Shown here: positions 24,163-33,253 of the stretch, piece after piece
Numbering within the stretch: position 1 is the stretch's first letter
How the letters are laid out: each line of letters starts with the position of its first letter
Source of the DNA: Gammaproteobacteria bacterium
Lineage (GTDB): Bacteria; Pseudomonadota; Gammaproteobacteria; SpSt-1174
Reading direction: 5' to 3'
DNA length: 42,738 nucleotides
NCBI GenBank assembly: GCA_037388465.1
Contig: JARRKE010000023.1
Span: forward strand, 1 to 42,738
The notes under the pieces: model-generated
What the model saw: only the letters and a program-made list of their open reading frames with translations
The model's database searches: none
What the model was told of the DNA's origin: nothing
Position numbers and translations under genes: made by a program

Positions 24163-25367
24163 TGTTGTGGAATACCCTGATCCTCGCGCTGCGTGAAATG
24201 CGCCGGAATCTGATGCGCTCGTTTCTGACCATCCTCGGCATCGTCATCGGCGTGGCCGCGGTGATCACCATGGTGACCATCGGTGGTGGCGCGACCGCGC
24301 AGGTCACCGAGCAGATTTCCAGCCTCGGCAGCAATCTGCTCATCGCCCGCCCGGGACAGCGCCTGGGGCCGGGTATCCGCTCGGCGGCGCCGGCGTTCGA
24401 TCTGGCCGACGTGCAGGCGATCGGTAGGGAGGTCGGTTCCGTATCGGCCGTGGCGCCGACTTCCTCGCAGGCGGCGGTGGCCGTGCTCGGCAACGAGAAC
24501 TGGTCCACGGGAGTAACCGGCACCGACGATCAGTTCTTCAAGATACGCAACTGGACCCTGGCCGAGGGCCGCCTGTTCACTGCGGGCGAAATGCGCACGG
24601 GACGCGCGGTCTGCATCATCGGCGAGACGGTGCGCAGCGAACTGTACGGCACGCTGGATCCGATCGGCAGCAAGATCCGCATCGGCAAGATGTCCTGTGA
24701 TGTGATCGGGCTGCTGGAGGCCAAGGGACAGTCGGCCATGGGCCAGGACCAGGACGACTTGATCGTGATGCCGTTTCGGACCTTTGCGCGCCGGATCGCC
24801 GGCAACCTCGACGTCAACCTGATCCAGGTGTCGGCCAGGGAGGGCGCGGATACCGAGAAGGTGAAGCGGGATATCGAGTATCTGCTGCGCGAACGGCGTC
24901 ACATCAAGGGTTCGGAGAGCGATGATTTCTCTGTCATGGACATGCGCGAGATCGCGCAGACCCTGGCCGGCACCACGCGGGTGCTGACCGCCTTGCTGGG
25001 CGCCGTGGCGGCGGTGAGCCTGCTGGTCGGCGGCATCGGCATTATGAACATCATGCTGGTGTCGGTGACCGAGCGGACGCGCGAGATCGGAATCCGGCTG
25101 GCGATCGGGGCGCAGGAGCGGGAGGTGTTGTTGCAGTTTCTGGTCGAGGCGGCGGTGCTGTCCTCCTTCGGCGGACTGCTCGGCATCATCCTGGCGCTGG
25201 CGGCTTCCGTGGGAGCTGCCTCAGTGTTGAATATCCCGTTCATCTTCAATGCCGGGATCGTGGTGGTCGCCTTCCTGTTCTCCGCCGCCGTCGGTATCGT
25301 GTTCGGTTACTTCCCGGCACAAAAAGCGGCGCGGCTCGATCCGATCGAAGCGCTGCGTTACGAATAA
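24162..25367 (+). CDS. MacB-type ABC permease (FtsX-like)
   Basis: The 401-residue permease has a first membrane helix (about 18-40), a large periplasmic domain (about 45-275) and three C-terminal helices with the conserved VGGIGIMNIMLVSVTERTREIGIR segment, the FtsX/MacB domain signature. It is a separate subunit from its ATPase rather than fused as in E. coli MacB. The start is the ATG that overlaps the ATPase stop. In the family such pumps export macrolides, peptides or envelope components; here the substrate is unknown. Confidence 0.92.
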   Translation: MLWNTLILALREMRRNLMRSFLTILGIVIGVAAVITMVTIGGGATAQVTEQISSLGSNLLIARPGQRLGPGIRSAAPAFDLADVQAIGREVGSVSAVAPTSSQAAVAVLGNENWSTGVTGTDDQFFKIRNWTLAEGRLFTAGEMRTGRAVCIIGETVRSELYGTLDPIGSKIRIGKMSCDVIGLLEAKGQSAMGQDQDDLIVMPFRTFARRIAGNLDVNLIQVSAREGADTEKVKRDIEYLLRERRHIKGSESDDFSVMDMREIAQTLAGTTRVLTALLGAVAAVSLLVGGIGIMNIMLVSVTERTREIGIRLAIGAQEREVLLQFLVEAAVLSSFGGLLGIILALAASVGAASVLNIPFIFNAGIVVVAFLFSAAVGIVFGYFPAQKAARLDPIEALRYE

Positions 25368-25404
25368 GGCCGCGCGTCGTAATCATTCTGAGGTCCGTTC
25401 ATTG

Positions 25405-26097
25405 ATGAGTCGTGTATTGCTGGTGGATGACGATGTGGAGCTGTGCGCCATGCTGGCGGAGTACCTGGAGGCCGAGGACTTCGAGGTCGATGCGGTACAC
25501 GATGGCGAAACCGGTGCCCAGCGCGCCGTGGAAGGCGGCTACGACGTCGTCGTGCTGGACGTGATGCTGCCGCGACTCAGCGGCCTGGACGCGTTGCGCA
25601 GGATTCGCCAGGAGGCGTCCGTTCCCGTGCTGATGCTGACCGCCAAAGGCGACGACGTGGATCGCATCGTCGGCCTGGAACTGGGCGCCGACGACTACCT
25701 GCCCAAACCCTGCAATCCGCGCGAGCTGGTGGCGCGGCTGCGCGCGATCCTGCGCCGCGCCGGCAACTCGGACGAGGGCGAACATCACGCCCATCGGGAG
25801 CTGAAAATCGGCAAGGCCGTGTTGTATCCGGGCAAGCGTGTGGCCGAATGGGACGGGCAAGCACTCGAACTGACCAGCACCGAATTCAACGTCCTGAGCG
25901 TGATGATGCACAAGGCGGGTGAGGTGGTCAGCAAGCAGGAGCTTTCCGAGCGCGCTTTGGGGCGTTCGCTGGCCCGTTACGACCGCAGCCTCGACATGCA
26001 TGTGAGCAACCTGCGGCGCAAGCTGGGACTGCTCGATGACGGCCGTTCGCCGATTCAAACGGTGCGTGGCGTCGGTTATCAGTACATCGAGGTCTGA
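25405..26097 (+). CDS. CpxR-like response regulator
   Basis: The 230-residue protein has a receiver domain with acidic pocket (VDDD, 7-10), phosphorylation site Asp52 (VVLDVML) and Lys101 (PKP), then an OmpR/PhoB-type winged helix with LTSTEFNVLSVMM and DMHVSNLRRKLG. The sequence shape and the paired kinase match CpxR. ATG 25405 lies 37 bases after the permease stop. Its likely binding site is the GTAAA-N5-GTAAA box at 22063-22077. Confidence 0.92.
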   Translation: MSRVLLVDDDVELCAMLAEYLEAEDFEVDAVHDGETGAQRAVEGGYDVVVLDVMLPRLSGLDALRRIRQEASVPVLMLTAKGDDVDRIVGLELGADDYLPKPCNPRELVARLRAILRRAGNSDEGEHHAHRELKIGKAVLYPGKRVAEWDGQALELTSTEFNVLSVMMHKAGEVVSKQELSERALGRSLARYDRSLDMHVSNLRRKLGLLDDGRSPIQTVRGVGYQYIEV

Positions 26098-26113
26098 CGG
26101 TCGGAGTCGCTGC

Positions 26114-27469
26114 ATGGGACGTTTGTTCTGGAAAATCTTTCTCGGCTTCTGGCTGACCCTGATGCTGGTGGCGGGGGGCGTGGGCTGGCTGGTCCACTAT
26201 CACTTCCAGCGCGAGGTCTCGTCTCTGCAGGAAGTCGCCGTCGGGCCCCGCGCCGGTTACCGCGTCTCGACCGCCGCCATTGCCCTGCAATACGGGGGCG
26301 AGCCGGCCATCAAGGCGCTGATCCACGAAGAGCCTCCCCATATGCGGGCGCGGCCGGTGCTGATCGTGGATGCGCAGGGCCAGGACCTGCTCGGGCGTCT
26401 GGTGCCGCAGGGGGCGCTGGCTCGTGTGCGCCAGTTGCAGGACGAGCGGCACGACGTGCCGGGCGTGCAGTCGGTCCAGGCCCCTGACGGCAGCCGTTAT
26501 GTGCTGTTCATTCCGGCGGAGGTGGCCGCCGAGCCCAGGCGTCACCCGCCGCGGCGTGACCCCATGCCGCTGGGGCTGATAGTCATCTCGGTGGCGAGTC
26601 TGCTGTTCAGTGCCGGCATGGCCTGGTATCTGACCCAGCCGGTGCGGCACCTGCAGCGCGCCACCGGACAACTGGCCGAGGGTGCGCTCGATACGCGCGT
26701 GATGCCGTCGATCGGCCGGCGGCGCGACGAGATCGCCGACCTGGGGCGCGATTTCGACCATATGGCCGGGCGCCTGCAATTGCTGCTGGAAGCGCAAAAG
26801 CGCCTGTTGCACGCCGTCTCGCATGAACTGCGTTCGCCGTTGGCCCGGCTGCAGGTGGCCGTGGCGCTGGCCCGGCAACAGCCGGACAAGGTGGAGCTGG
26901 CGTTGGAGCGCATCGAGCGCGAAAGCCAGCGTCTGGACGAACTGGTCAGCCACGTGCTGACCCTGTCGCGCCTGGAATCCGGGATGCAAAGCTGGCCCAT
27001 GGAGGCGGTCGATGTCGGTGAAGTGCTGGAAGACGTGGTGGCCGATGCGCGTTTCGAGGCCGAATCGCTCGGCCGGCGCGTGACACTGTCCATCGGCGCG
27101 GACGTCACCCTGACCGCGCGCAGCGAGTGGCTGCGCGGGGCATTCGAGAACGTGATTCGCAATGCCTTGAAATACACTGTCGACGCCCGCCCGGTTGAGG
27201 TGGTGATGCGCACCGACACGGCGGCGGACGAATGTGTGGTTTCGGTCTGCGACGGCGGGACCGGCGTGGCGCCGGACCAGCTCGAAGAGATGTTCAAACC
27301 CTTTGTGCGGGTGGGGGGCGAGGCGACCGGTGCCCTGCAGGGCTACGGACTGGGGCTGGCCATCGCCAAGAAGGCCATCGAGGCGCTAGGCGGAACGATC
27401 AGTGCCGCCAATCGCCCCGAAGGCGGTTTGTGTATCACCATGCGCCTGCCGATCGGCATGCGTTCCTGA
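26114..27469 (+). CDS. CpxA-like sensor histidine kinase
   Basis: The 451-residue kinase has two membrane helices (about 10-29 and 153-174) around a periplasmic domain, a HAMP linker, and a HisKA domain with the phospho-accepting His237 in SHELRSPLARLQ. The ATP-binding domain shows N-box (ENVIRNALKY), G1 box (VCDGGTGV) and G2 box (LGLAIAKKAIEALGG). It follows its regulator by 16 bases. Domain order and the sensor location suit CpxA, which detects misfolded envelope proteins; the periplasmic domain itself has not been compared. Confidence 0.9.
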   Translation: MGRLFWKIFLGFWLTLMLVAGGVGWLVHYHFQREVSSLQEVAVGPRAGYRVSTAAIALQYGGEPAIKALIHEEPPHMRARPVLIVDAQGQDLLGRLVPQGALARVRQLQDERHDVPGVQSVQAPDGSRYVLFIPAEVAAEPRRHPPRRDPMPLGLIVISVASLLFSAGMAWYLTQPVRHLQRATGQLAEGALDTRVMPSIGRRRDEIADLGRDFDHMAGRLQLLLEAQKRLLHAVSHELRSPLARLQVAVALARQQPDKVELALERIERESQRLDELVSHVLTLSRLESGMQSWPMEAVDVGEVLEDVVADARFEAESLGRRVTLSIGADVTLTARSEWLRGAFENVIRNALKYTVDARPVEVVMRTDTAADECVVSVCDGGTGVAPDQLEEMFKPFVRVGGEATGALQGYGLGLAIAKKAIEALGGTISAANRPEGGLCITMRLPIGMRS

Positions 27470-27498
27470 GCGGGCGCTTCACCCGCGTTCCGCGGGCG

Positions 27499-28890
27499 TT
27501 ACAGTTCCAGTTCATCGTTCAGATCCGGCATCAGGACTTCGGTGTCCTTGAGCAGTGCGGCGAACTTTTCCATGGTGTCTTCCTCGCCATGGACCAGGAT
27601 GGTGCGCGGTGCTTTGGTTTTGGCATGCCATGCAAGCAGTTCGGCCTGGTCGGCATGCGCCGAAAATCCGTTGATGGTGTGAATGCTCGCCCGTACGGGG
27701 ATCTCCTCGCCGAATATGCGCACGGTCTTGGCGCCGTCGATGATCCGGCGGGCCAGCGTGCCGCGCGCGGCGAAACCGACGAAGATGACGCTGCAGTCGT
27801 TGCGCCACAGGTTGTGCTTGAGGTGGTGGCGCACGCGGCCGCCGGTGCACATGCCCGAGCCCGCCATGATGACCGCGCCGGCCTCGACCTGATTGAGCGC
27901 AATGGATTCGGCGGTCTCGCGGGTGAAATGCAGGCCCGGCACCTCGAAGGGATCGTCGCCATTCTGGAGCAGTTCCAATGCTTCCTCGTCGAAGCACTCG
28001 GGATGGCGCCGGAAGATTTCGGTGGCGGAGATGGCCATCGGCGAGTCGAGAAACACCTGCATGGCGCGCGGCAGCTTGTGCTGTTCGACCCCTTCGCGCA
28101 GGTAGTAGAGCACTTCCTGCGCGCGTTCCAGGGCGAAGGTGGGAATGATGACATTGCCGCCGCGCTGAAAGGTGCTGTTGATGGCGTCATACAGCTCGTC
28201 AACGGAAGGTTCGAGGGCGCGGTGCAGGCGGTCGCCGTAGGTGGTTTCCATGACCACGATGTCCGCGTGCGGCGGCGTGGCGGGATCGCGCAGCAGGGCA
28301 CGGCCGTTGTTGCCCAGGTCACCCGAGAACAGGATGCGGCGGCGGTCGCCGAGTTCGTCCAGTTCCAGCAGGACGTTGGCCGAGCCGAGGATGTGGCCGG
28401 CGTCGAGGAAGGTGGCGCGGATGCCGGGAGCGATGTCGAGCGGCTTGTTGTAGCGTGCGGTGCGGCCGAAGAAGTCCAGGGTGTTCAAGGCGTCCAGCAC
28501 GTTGTACAGCGGCTTGGCGCGTGCGCTGCGTTTGCGTCCGTGGCGTGCCGCCTTGCGGGCCTGGTAGCGCGCCTCTTCCTCCGCCAGGTTGGCGGAATCC
28601 ATCATCACCAGACGCGCCAGTTCGCGCGAGGCGGCGGTGGTAATGATCTCGCCATGGAACCCCCTTCTTGCCAGCAGGGGCAGCCGCCCGCAGTGATCGA
28701 GGTGGGCGTGGGTAAGCAGGACGTAATCGATGTCGCGGGCGTCGAACCCGAAGGGCTCGGCATTCTCCTGATCCAGTTCGCGGCCGCCCTGATACATGCC
28801 GCAGTCGATGAGTATGCGTTTGCCCGCGCATTCGACGAGATGGCAGGAACCGGTCACGCCGCGGTCGGCGCCATGGAAGGATAGCTTCAA
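27499..28890 (-). CDS. beta-CASP MBL-fold RNA-processing nuclease-like protein
   Basis: The 463-residue protein has the MBL motif HAHLDHCG (61-68), the GSGMCTGGR beta-CASP motif and the later IHTINGFSAHADQAELL metal motif, in the order of the CPSF73/Ysh1-like beta-CASP nucleases that cleave RNA (COG1236). Length is typical. It starts at a TTG at 28890 because the only nearby AAAGGAGA stands at the right distance; no in-frame ATG is available. It is cytoplasmic. Confidence 0.88.
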   Translation of the reverse strand: MKLSFHGADRGVTGSCHLVECAGKRILIDCGMYQGGRELDQENAEPFGFDARDIDYVLLTHAHLDHCGRLPLLARRGFHGEIITTAASRELARLVMMDSANLAEEEARYQARKAARHGRKRSARAKPLYNVLDALNTLDFFGRTARYNKPLDIAPGIRATFLDAGHILGSANVLLELDELGDRRRILFSGDLGNNGRALLRDPATPPHADIVVMETTYGDRLHRALEPSVDELYDAINSTFQRGGNVIIPTFALERAQEVLYYLREGVEQHKLPRAMQVFLDSPMAISATEIFRRHPECFDEEALELLQNGDDPFEVPGLHFTRETAESIALNQVEAGAVIMAGSGMCTGGRVRHHLKHNLWRNDCSVIFVGFAARGTLARRIIDGAKTVRIFGEEIPVRASIHTINGFSAHADQAELLAWHAKTKAPRTILVHGEEDTMEKFAALLKDTEVLMPDLNDELEL

Positions 28891-28934
28891 GTCATTCTCC
28901 TTTTGTTTTTGTCGCGGGCACGGTGGTGCCCGGT

Positions 28935-29894
28935 TTATTCGAACAGCGGTTCTCCATTGGCTTCGTGCCAGCGCTGAATGCCCTCCCAGATGTCCTCGGC
29001 GGTCTCCGCGAACCAGAACAGTTCCCGGTCCTCGGAGTCGATCACGCCTTCCTCGACCAGGAACTCCACGTCGATGGCCCGGCGCCAGTAGTCTTTTCCG
29101 ACCAGAATGACCGGTACCGGTCTGATCTTGCGGGTCTGGATCAGGGTCAGGGTTTCGAACAGTTCGTCGAAGGTGCCGTAGCCGCCGGGAAAGGCGACCA
29201 GCGCCTTGGCGCGCAGCAGGAAATGCAGCTTGCGCAGAGCGAAGTAATGGAAGCGAAAGCAGAGGTCGGGCGTGATATAGGGGTTGGGATACTGTTCATG
29301 CGGGAGGTTGATGTTCAGGCCGACGGATTTCGCGCCGACGTCGAAGGCGCCGCGGTTGGCAGCCTCCATCATGCCGGGGCCGCCGCCGGTCATGACCACC
29401 ACGCGGCTGTCCGCGGGGCCGTGTCCGGAGCTGCCGACCAGCCGGCCGAATTCGCGCGCCGTGTCGTAATAGTGGCTCTTGGCCTCCAGGCGTTGTGCGA
29501 CGCGTAGCTGGCGTTGCAGATGCGCATCGTCCGGGGCGGCGTCCAGGGCCTTGCGCACGCGTGCCAGCCGGCGTTGCGCCGAGGCCGGTTCAGGTATGCG
29601 GGTGCTGCCGAAGACCACGATGGTGTGATCGATGCCGTGCTGTTCGAGCAGGAACTCCGGCTTCAGGTAGTCCACCTGCAGCCGCAGGCCGCGGGTATCG
29701 TCCCGGTTAAGGAAATCGACGTCCTGATCCGCCTGACGATAGCTGGGGCTTTCCAGGATGGCCTTGATGCGGTAGGGCGCGTCGGGGTCCTCCGCCGCCG
29801 GTTTGGGTTCATGCCAGGGCAGGGGTTCCTGGCGTTTTTCCGGATGTGCGGGGCGCGGTATGGCGTTCGGGTCGAGAGGGTCGTTGTCGCTCAT
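28935..29894 (-). CDS. LOG-family protein
   Basis: The 319-residue protein shows the family motifs GGGPGMMEAANRGAFDVG and PGGYGTFDELFE, which bind and hydrolyse nucleoside 5'-monophosphates in cytokinin-activating LOG enzymes. It is the longer bacterial form with an extra N-terminal region of about 85 residues. In bacteria the natural substrate is usually AMP or another nucleotide. It lies directly upstream of the beta-CASP gene on the same strand, 44 bases away, so the two may be co-transcribed. Confidence 0.88.
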   Translation of the reverse strand: MSDNDPLDPNAIPRPAHPEKRQEPLPWHEPKPAAEDPDAPYRIKAILESPSYRQADQDVDFLNRDDTRGLRLQVDYLKPEFLLEQHGIDHTIVVFGSTRIPEPASAQRRLARVRKALDAAPDDAHLQRQLRVAQRLEAKSHYYDTAREFGRLVGSSGHGPADSRVVVMTGGGPGMMEAANRGAFDVGAKSVGLNINLPHEQYPNPYITPDLCFRFHYFALRKLHFLLRAKALVAFPGGYGTFDELFETLTLIQTRKIRPVPVILVGKDYWRRAIDVEFLVEEGVIDSEDRELFWFAETAEDIWEGIQRWHEANGEPLFE

Positions 29895-29974
29895 GGCTGC
29901 ATCAAATCACACGCAAGATTCGGGGACAATGGTCAGAACTCCCACAGACCGTAGGGTTCCTATATATTTAACCC

Positions 29975-31486
29975 ATGTCTGTGAGCATGGAACCGCATAC
30001 GTCCCTTCTGCCGCCCCGCGGCCGGGCGATGCCGCAGCCGCTGATCTTCGCATGCGTGTTGTGTCTGTACGTCGGGCTGGCCTGGTTCGGCATCGCGCTG
30101 GCCGGATTTCAGGGTACGCCGCTGGCATTGCTGTGGCTGCCGGCCGGCGTGGCCGTGGCGGCCCTGATTCTGTTCGGCGAACGGCTGTGGCCGGCGGTAT
30201 TGCTGGGTTCGCTGATTGCCAACACCCCCTTTCTGCTGCCCGAACACGGACACCTGGCGTGGCTCAAGGCGCTGTTTTTCGGGCTGGGTGCGGCCACGAT
30301 CGACACCATGGAGGCGTTGATCGCATACCGTCTACACCGGCATTTCATCGGTTCCCGCGGGTTGGCGAGCGTCGAGTCGGTGGTGCGCTTCATGCTGTTT
30401 GTCGTCACCCTGCCCGGGATGGTCGGCGCCTTCGCGCTGGTGACGCTGTACGCGATCGGCGGCTTCCTGCCCGCATCGCCGGCTGGCGAGTCGCACGGGT
30501 TCCTGGTCGACTGGGCCTCGATCTCACTGGCGGATATGCACGGCATATTCATCGTGGTGCCACTGGCCCTGGCCTGGGCCGTGCCGCGACACCCCGACGC
30601 GACGGGTGTGGCGCGTTCCGAGATACTCGGGATATCGATCGCCATAGTCGTCATTTTCGTGCTCGCCTTGTTTCAGGCCAAGGAGTCGGTGTTCCTGCTC
30701 GTGCCGCTGGCAGTCTGGATTACGCTGCGCACGGGGTTGCGTGGCACTTCGTTGTTCATGCTGGTGATGTCGCTGGTACTGTCCATCGCGGCGTTGCGCG
30801 GGCTGGGGCCTTTCGCCATCGAGGGGGAATGGGGTTCCATGACGCAGACCATGCTGTTCATATTCAGCATCGGTTTCGCCGCGCTGGTTCTGGTGGCGCA
30901 GCAGCGCGAGCTGCGGGAAATCAATCATTCCCTGGAGGACCTCATCCAGGAGCGCACCCAGGCGCTGCACGATCTGAACGAAAAGCTGCAGGAACAGGCC
31001 AATACGGACGAGCTGACCGGCCTTTTGAACCGGCGCGCCTTTATCGCTCAGGCGGAAAAGGAGGCGTCGCGTGCGCAACGCAGCGGCGCCCGCTTCGCCC
31101 TGCTGATGCTGGATATCGACGACTTCAAAGTCATCAACGATACGCACGGTCATGCGGCGGGTGATGCCGCCCTGCGCGCGGTGAGCGAGTGCTGTCGGGA
31201 CCGTCTGCGCAAATACGATTTGATCGCCCGTCTGGGGGGCGAAGAGTTTTGCATCCTGGCGCCGGATACCGATATGCAGGGCGCCCGCTGCCTGGCCGAG
31301 GACTTGCTCAGGCATGTGACCGCATTGCGTGTGCGTACCCCGTCCGGGGTCTTGTCGCTGACGCTGAGCATCGGTCTGGCACCCTTCGAAGGCGATCTGG
31401 ATCTGGCGCTCAAGCATGCCGACGAGGCGTTGTACGAGGCCAAGGACCAGGGCAAGAACCGGCTGCATATGGCCGGTGATACCTGA
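29975..31486 (+). CDS. MASE1 diguanylate cyclase
   Basis: The 503-residue protein has about eight membrane helices in its first 310 residues with the MASE1 pattern (PLALLWLPAGVAVAALIL, GLGAATIDTMEA), a coiled linker (about 311-340) and a GGDEF domain. The active-site motif is GGEEF (421-425) with an inhibitory RxxD (RKYD, 412-415) five residues upstream, so product inhibition is expected. ATG 29975 is used; a second ATG at 29987 is possible and no strong ribosome site separates them. It is the second cyclic di-GMP synthase of the window. Confidence 0.9.
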   Translation: MSVSMEPHTSLLPPRGRAMPQPLIFACVLCLYVGLAWFGIALAGFQGTPLALLWLPAGVAVAALILFGERLWPAVLLGSLIANTPFLLPEHGHLAWLKALFFGLGAATIDTMEALIAYRLHRHFIGSRGLASVESVVRFMLFVVTLPGMVGAFALVTLYAIGGFLPASPAGESHGFLVDWASISLADMHGIFIVVPLALAWAVPRHPDATGVARSEILGISIAIVVIFVLALFQAKESVFLLVPLAVWITLRTGLRGTSLFMLVMSLVLSIAALRGLGPFAIEGEWGSMTQTMLFIFSIGFAALVLVAQQRELREINHSLEDLIQERTQALHDLNEKLQEQANTDELTGLLNRRAFIAQAEKEASRAQRSGARFALLMLDIDDFKVINDTHGHAAGDAALRAVSECCRDRLRKYDLIARLGGEEFCILAPDTDMQGARCLAEDLLRHVTALRVRTPSGVLSLTLSIGLAPFEGDLDLALKHADEALYEAKDQGKNRLHMAGDT

Positions 31487-31524
31487 TCTGACAGAAAAAA
31501 ATGATAGGCCGCGCTGTGGTGGTG

Positions 31525-31533
31525 TGTTATGCT
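31525..31533 (+). promoter_or_regulatory. extended -10 promoter of rhlE
   Basis: TGTTATGCT gives a TGn-extended -10 (TATGCT). It leaves a leader of about 190 bases before the rhlE ATG. Around it, GTGTGTTA..-TTCGC resembles the sequence before the RRM gene at 38743-38757. Confidence 0.4.
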
Positions 31534-31730
31534 TCGCGCGTTTGTTAATTCCGCCCTGTTTTCGCGGGCGTTGAAAGTACCAGCCAGACACCCGTCTATG
31601 TGACTACGCCGGTACACGCAAACCGGTTGTGGTCTGCCTTCTGCCAAGGCCATTCCTCAATTCTCGAAATCATCCTCTGGCCCCTTGGGGTCGGTGCCGC
31701 CTTGGCAGTTGTTAACGGAGTTGTTTCCAT

Positions 31731-33020
31731 ATGTCATTTTCCTCTCTCGGCCTCGATGCCGAACTGCTGCGTGCCGTCAAAGAACAGGGCTACAGCAATC
31801 CCACGCCCGTGCAGGCCCAGACCATTCCGGTTGCGCTGGAAGGTCATGATCTGATGGCCGGCGCCCAGACCGGCACCGGCAAGACCGCCGCCTTTACCCT
31901 GCCCATGCTCCAGAACCTGAGCCGTACCAGTGAGCCCGGACGCCGGCGCGTGCGTGCCCTGGTATTGGCGCCCACCCGTGAACTCGCTGACCAGGTGGCC
32001 GAAAGCGTGCGCACCTACGGCAAGTACCTCGCCCTGCGCAGCACGGTGGTCTACGGCGGGATGAACATCAATCCCCAGATCCGCGCCCTGGAAAAGGGCG
32101 TGGACATCCTGGTCGCGACCCCGGGGCGTCTGCTGGATCACGTCACGCGCCGGAGCGTGGACCTGTCCAACGTACAGATGCTGGTGCTGGACGAGGCCGA
32201 CCGCATGCTCGACATGGGCTTCATGCCGGCGATCCAGAAGATCCTGGGCCTGCTGCCCAAGCAGCGCCAGACCCTGCTGTTCTCCGCCACCTTCGCGGGT
32301 CCGATCGGCAAGCTGGCGCAGTCGCTGCTGCACAATCCGCAGGTCATCAACGTGGCGCGCACCAACGCCGCCTCCGATGCGGTGACCCAGCAGGCCTATA
32401 TGGTCGATCACGGGCGCAAGCGCGAGCTGTTGTCCTATCTGATCGGTTCGCAGAACCTGCGCCAGGTGCTCGTCTTCACCCGCACCAAGCGCGGTGCCGA
32501 CCGCCTGGCCAAGCAGTTGCAGACCGACGGTATCGAGGCCACGGCGATCCACGGCGACAAGAGCCAGGGTGCGCGCACCCGTGCGCTCAAATCCTTCAAG
32601 CGCCAGTCGGTGCGCGCCCTGGTGGCCACTGACGTCGCGGCGCGTGGGCTGGATATCGACAGCCTGCCGCACGTGGTGAATTTCGAGTTGCCGCAGAATC
32701 CGGAGGACTATGTGCACCGCATTGGCCGTACCGGGCGCGGCGGCGAAACGGGCACGGCGATCTCGCTCGTCTGTCACGACGAGCATGAACCGTTTCATGC
32801 CATCCAGAAGCTGCTCAAGTCGGATATTCCCGCCACGGTGATGGACGGTTTCGAACCCGCGCAGGCCTGGGACATCAGCCGGCCCCCGCGCAAGGCGTCG
32901 AACAAGGGCCGTCCGCGTTTCGGGAAGCCGGCCGGCGGCCGTGGTCGCGGCGGAAACGGCGGCAAACCCGGCGGGCAGAAATGGCGGAATCGCCGCTCCA
33001 CCGCTTCGGCGGCACGGTAA
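31731..33020 (+). CDS. rhlE: DEAD-box RNA helicase RhlE
   Basis: The 429-residue helicase has the Q motif, Walker A AQTGTGKT (45-52), DEAD (154-157), SAT (185-187) and the C-terminal motifs including [11 protein letters not shown] and [10 protein letters not shown]. The Gly/Arg-rich basic tail (about 375-429) is characteristic of RhlE rather than RhlB or SrmB. It unwinds short RNA duplexes in ribosome assembly and mRNA turnover. The ATG is preceded by GGAG 10 bases upstream. A long leader (about 244 bases from the previous gene) suggests post-transcriptional control. Confidence 0.93.
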   Translation: MSFSSLGLDAELLRAVKEQGYSNPTPVQAQTIPVALEGHDLMAGAQTGTGKTAAFTLPMLQNLSRTSEPGRRRVRALVLAPTRELADQVAESVRTYGKYLALRSTVVYGGMNINPQIRALEKGVDILVATPGRLLDHVTRRSVDLSNVQMLVLDEADRMLDMGFMPAIQKILGLLPKQRQTLLFSATFAGPIGKLAQSLLHNPQVINVARTNAASDAVTQQAYMVDHGRKRELLSYLIGSQNLRQVLVFTRTKRGADRLAKQLQTDGIEATAIHGDKSQGARTRALKSFKRQSVRALVATDVAARGLDIDSLPHVVNFELPQNPEDYVHRIGRTGRGGETGTAISLVCHDEHEPFHAIQKLLKSDIPATVMDGFEPAQAWDISRPPRKASNKGRPRFGKPAGGRGRGGNGGKPGGQKWRNRRSTASAAR

Positions 33021-33074
33021 GCGAAGCGGCAGGATTGAGCGGGCCCGCGCGAACGCCGGCCCGTTCAGCCATGC

Positions 33075-33110
33075 AAGGCGTCGATCGCATCCGCGGTCGG
33101 CGCCTTTTTT
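33075..33110 (+). terminator. rhlE terminator
   Basis: AAGGCGTCGA (33075-33084) pairs with TCGGCGCCTT (33097-33106), with one G-T wobble, followed by T to 33110. It lies 55 bases past the rhlE stop. Confidence 0.75.
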
Positions 33111-33253
33111 ATATCGACGTCACACCACGATATCCGCCCGGTCAAGTCATGCGTTGTCGTCACGGGGGTGTGTACAATGTCGGTTCCGATAACCGAGTAT
33201 CTGCGCCGCCAATTCGCTGTCGTCGCCACACCCGACCCCGCTGAACGCCCGAC

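Noticed and set aside
27232-28884. Long plus-strand frame opposite the beta-CASP gene.
   Set aside because: Shadow of a well-supported minus-strand gene.
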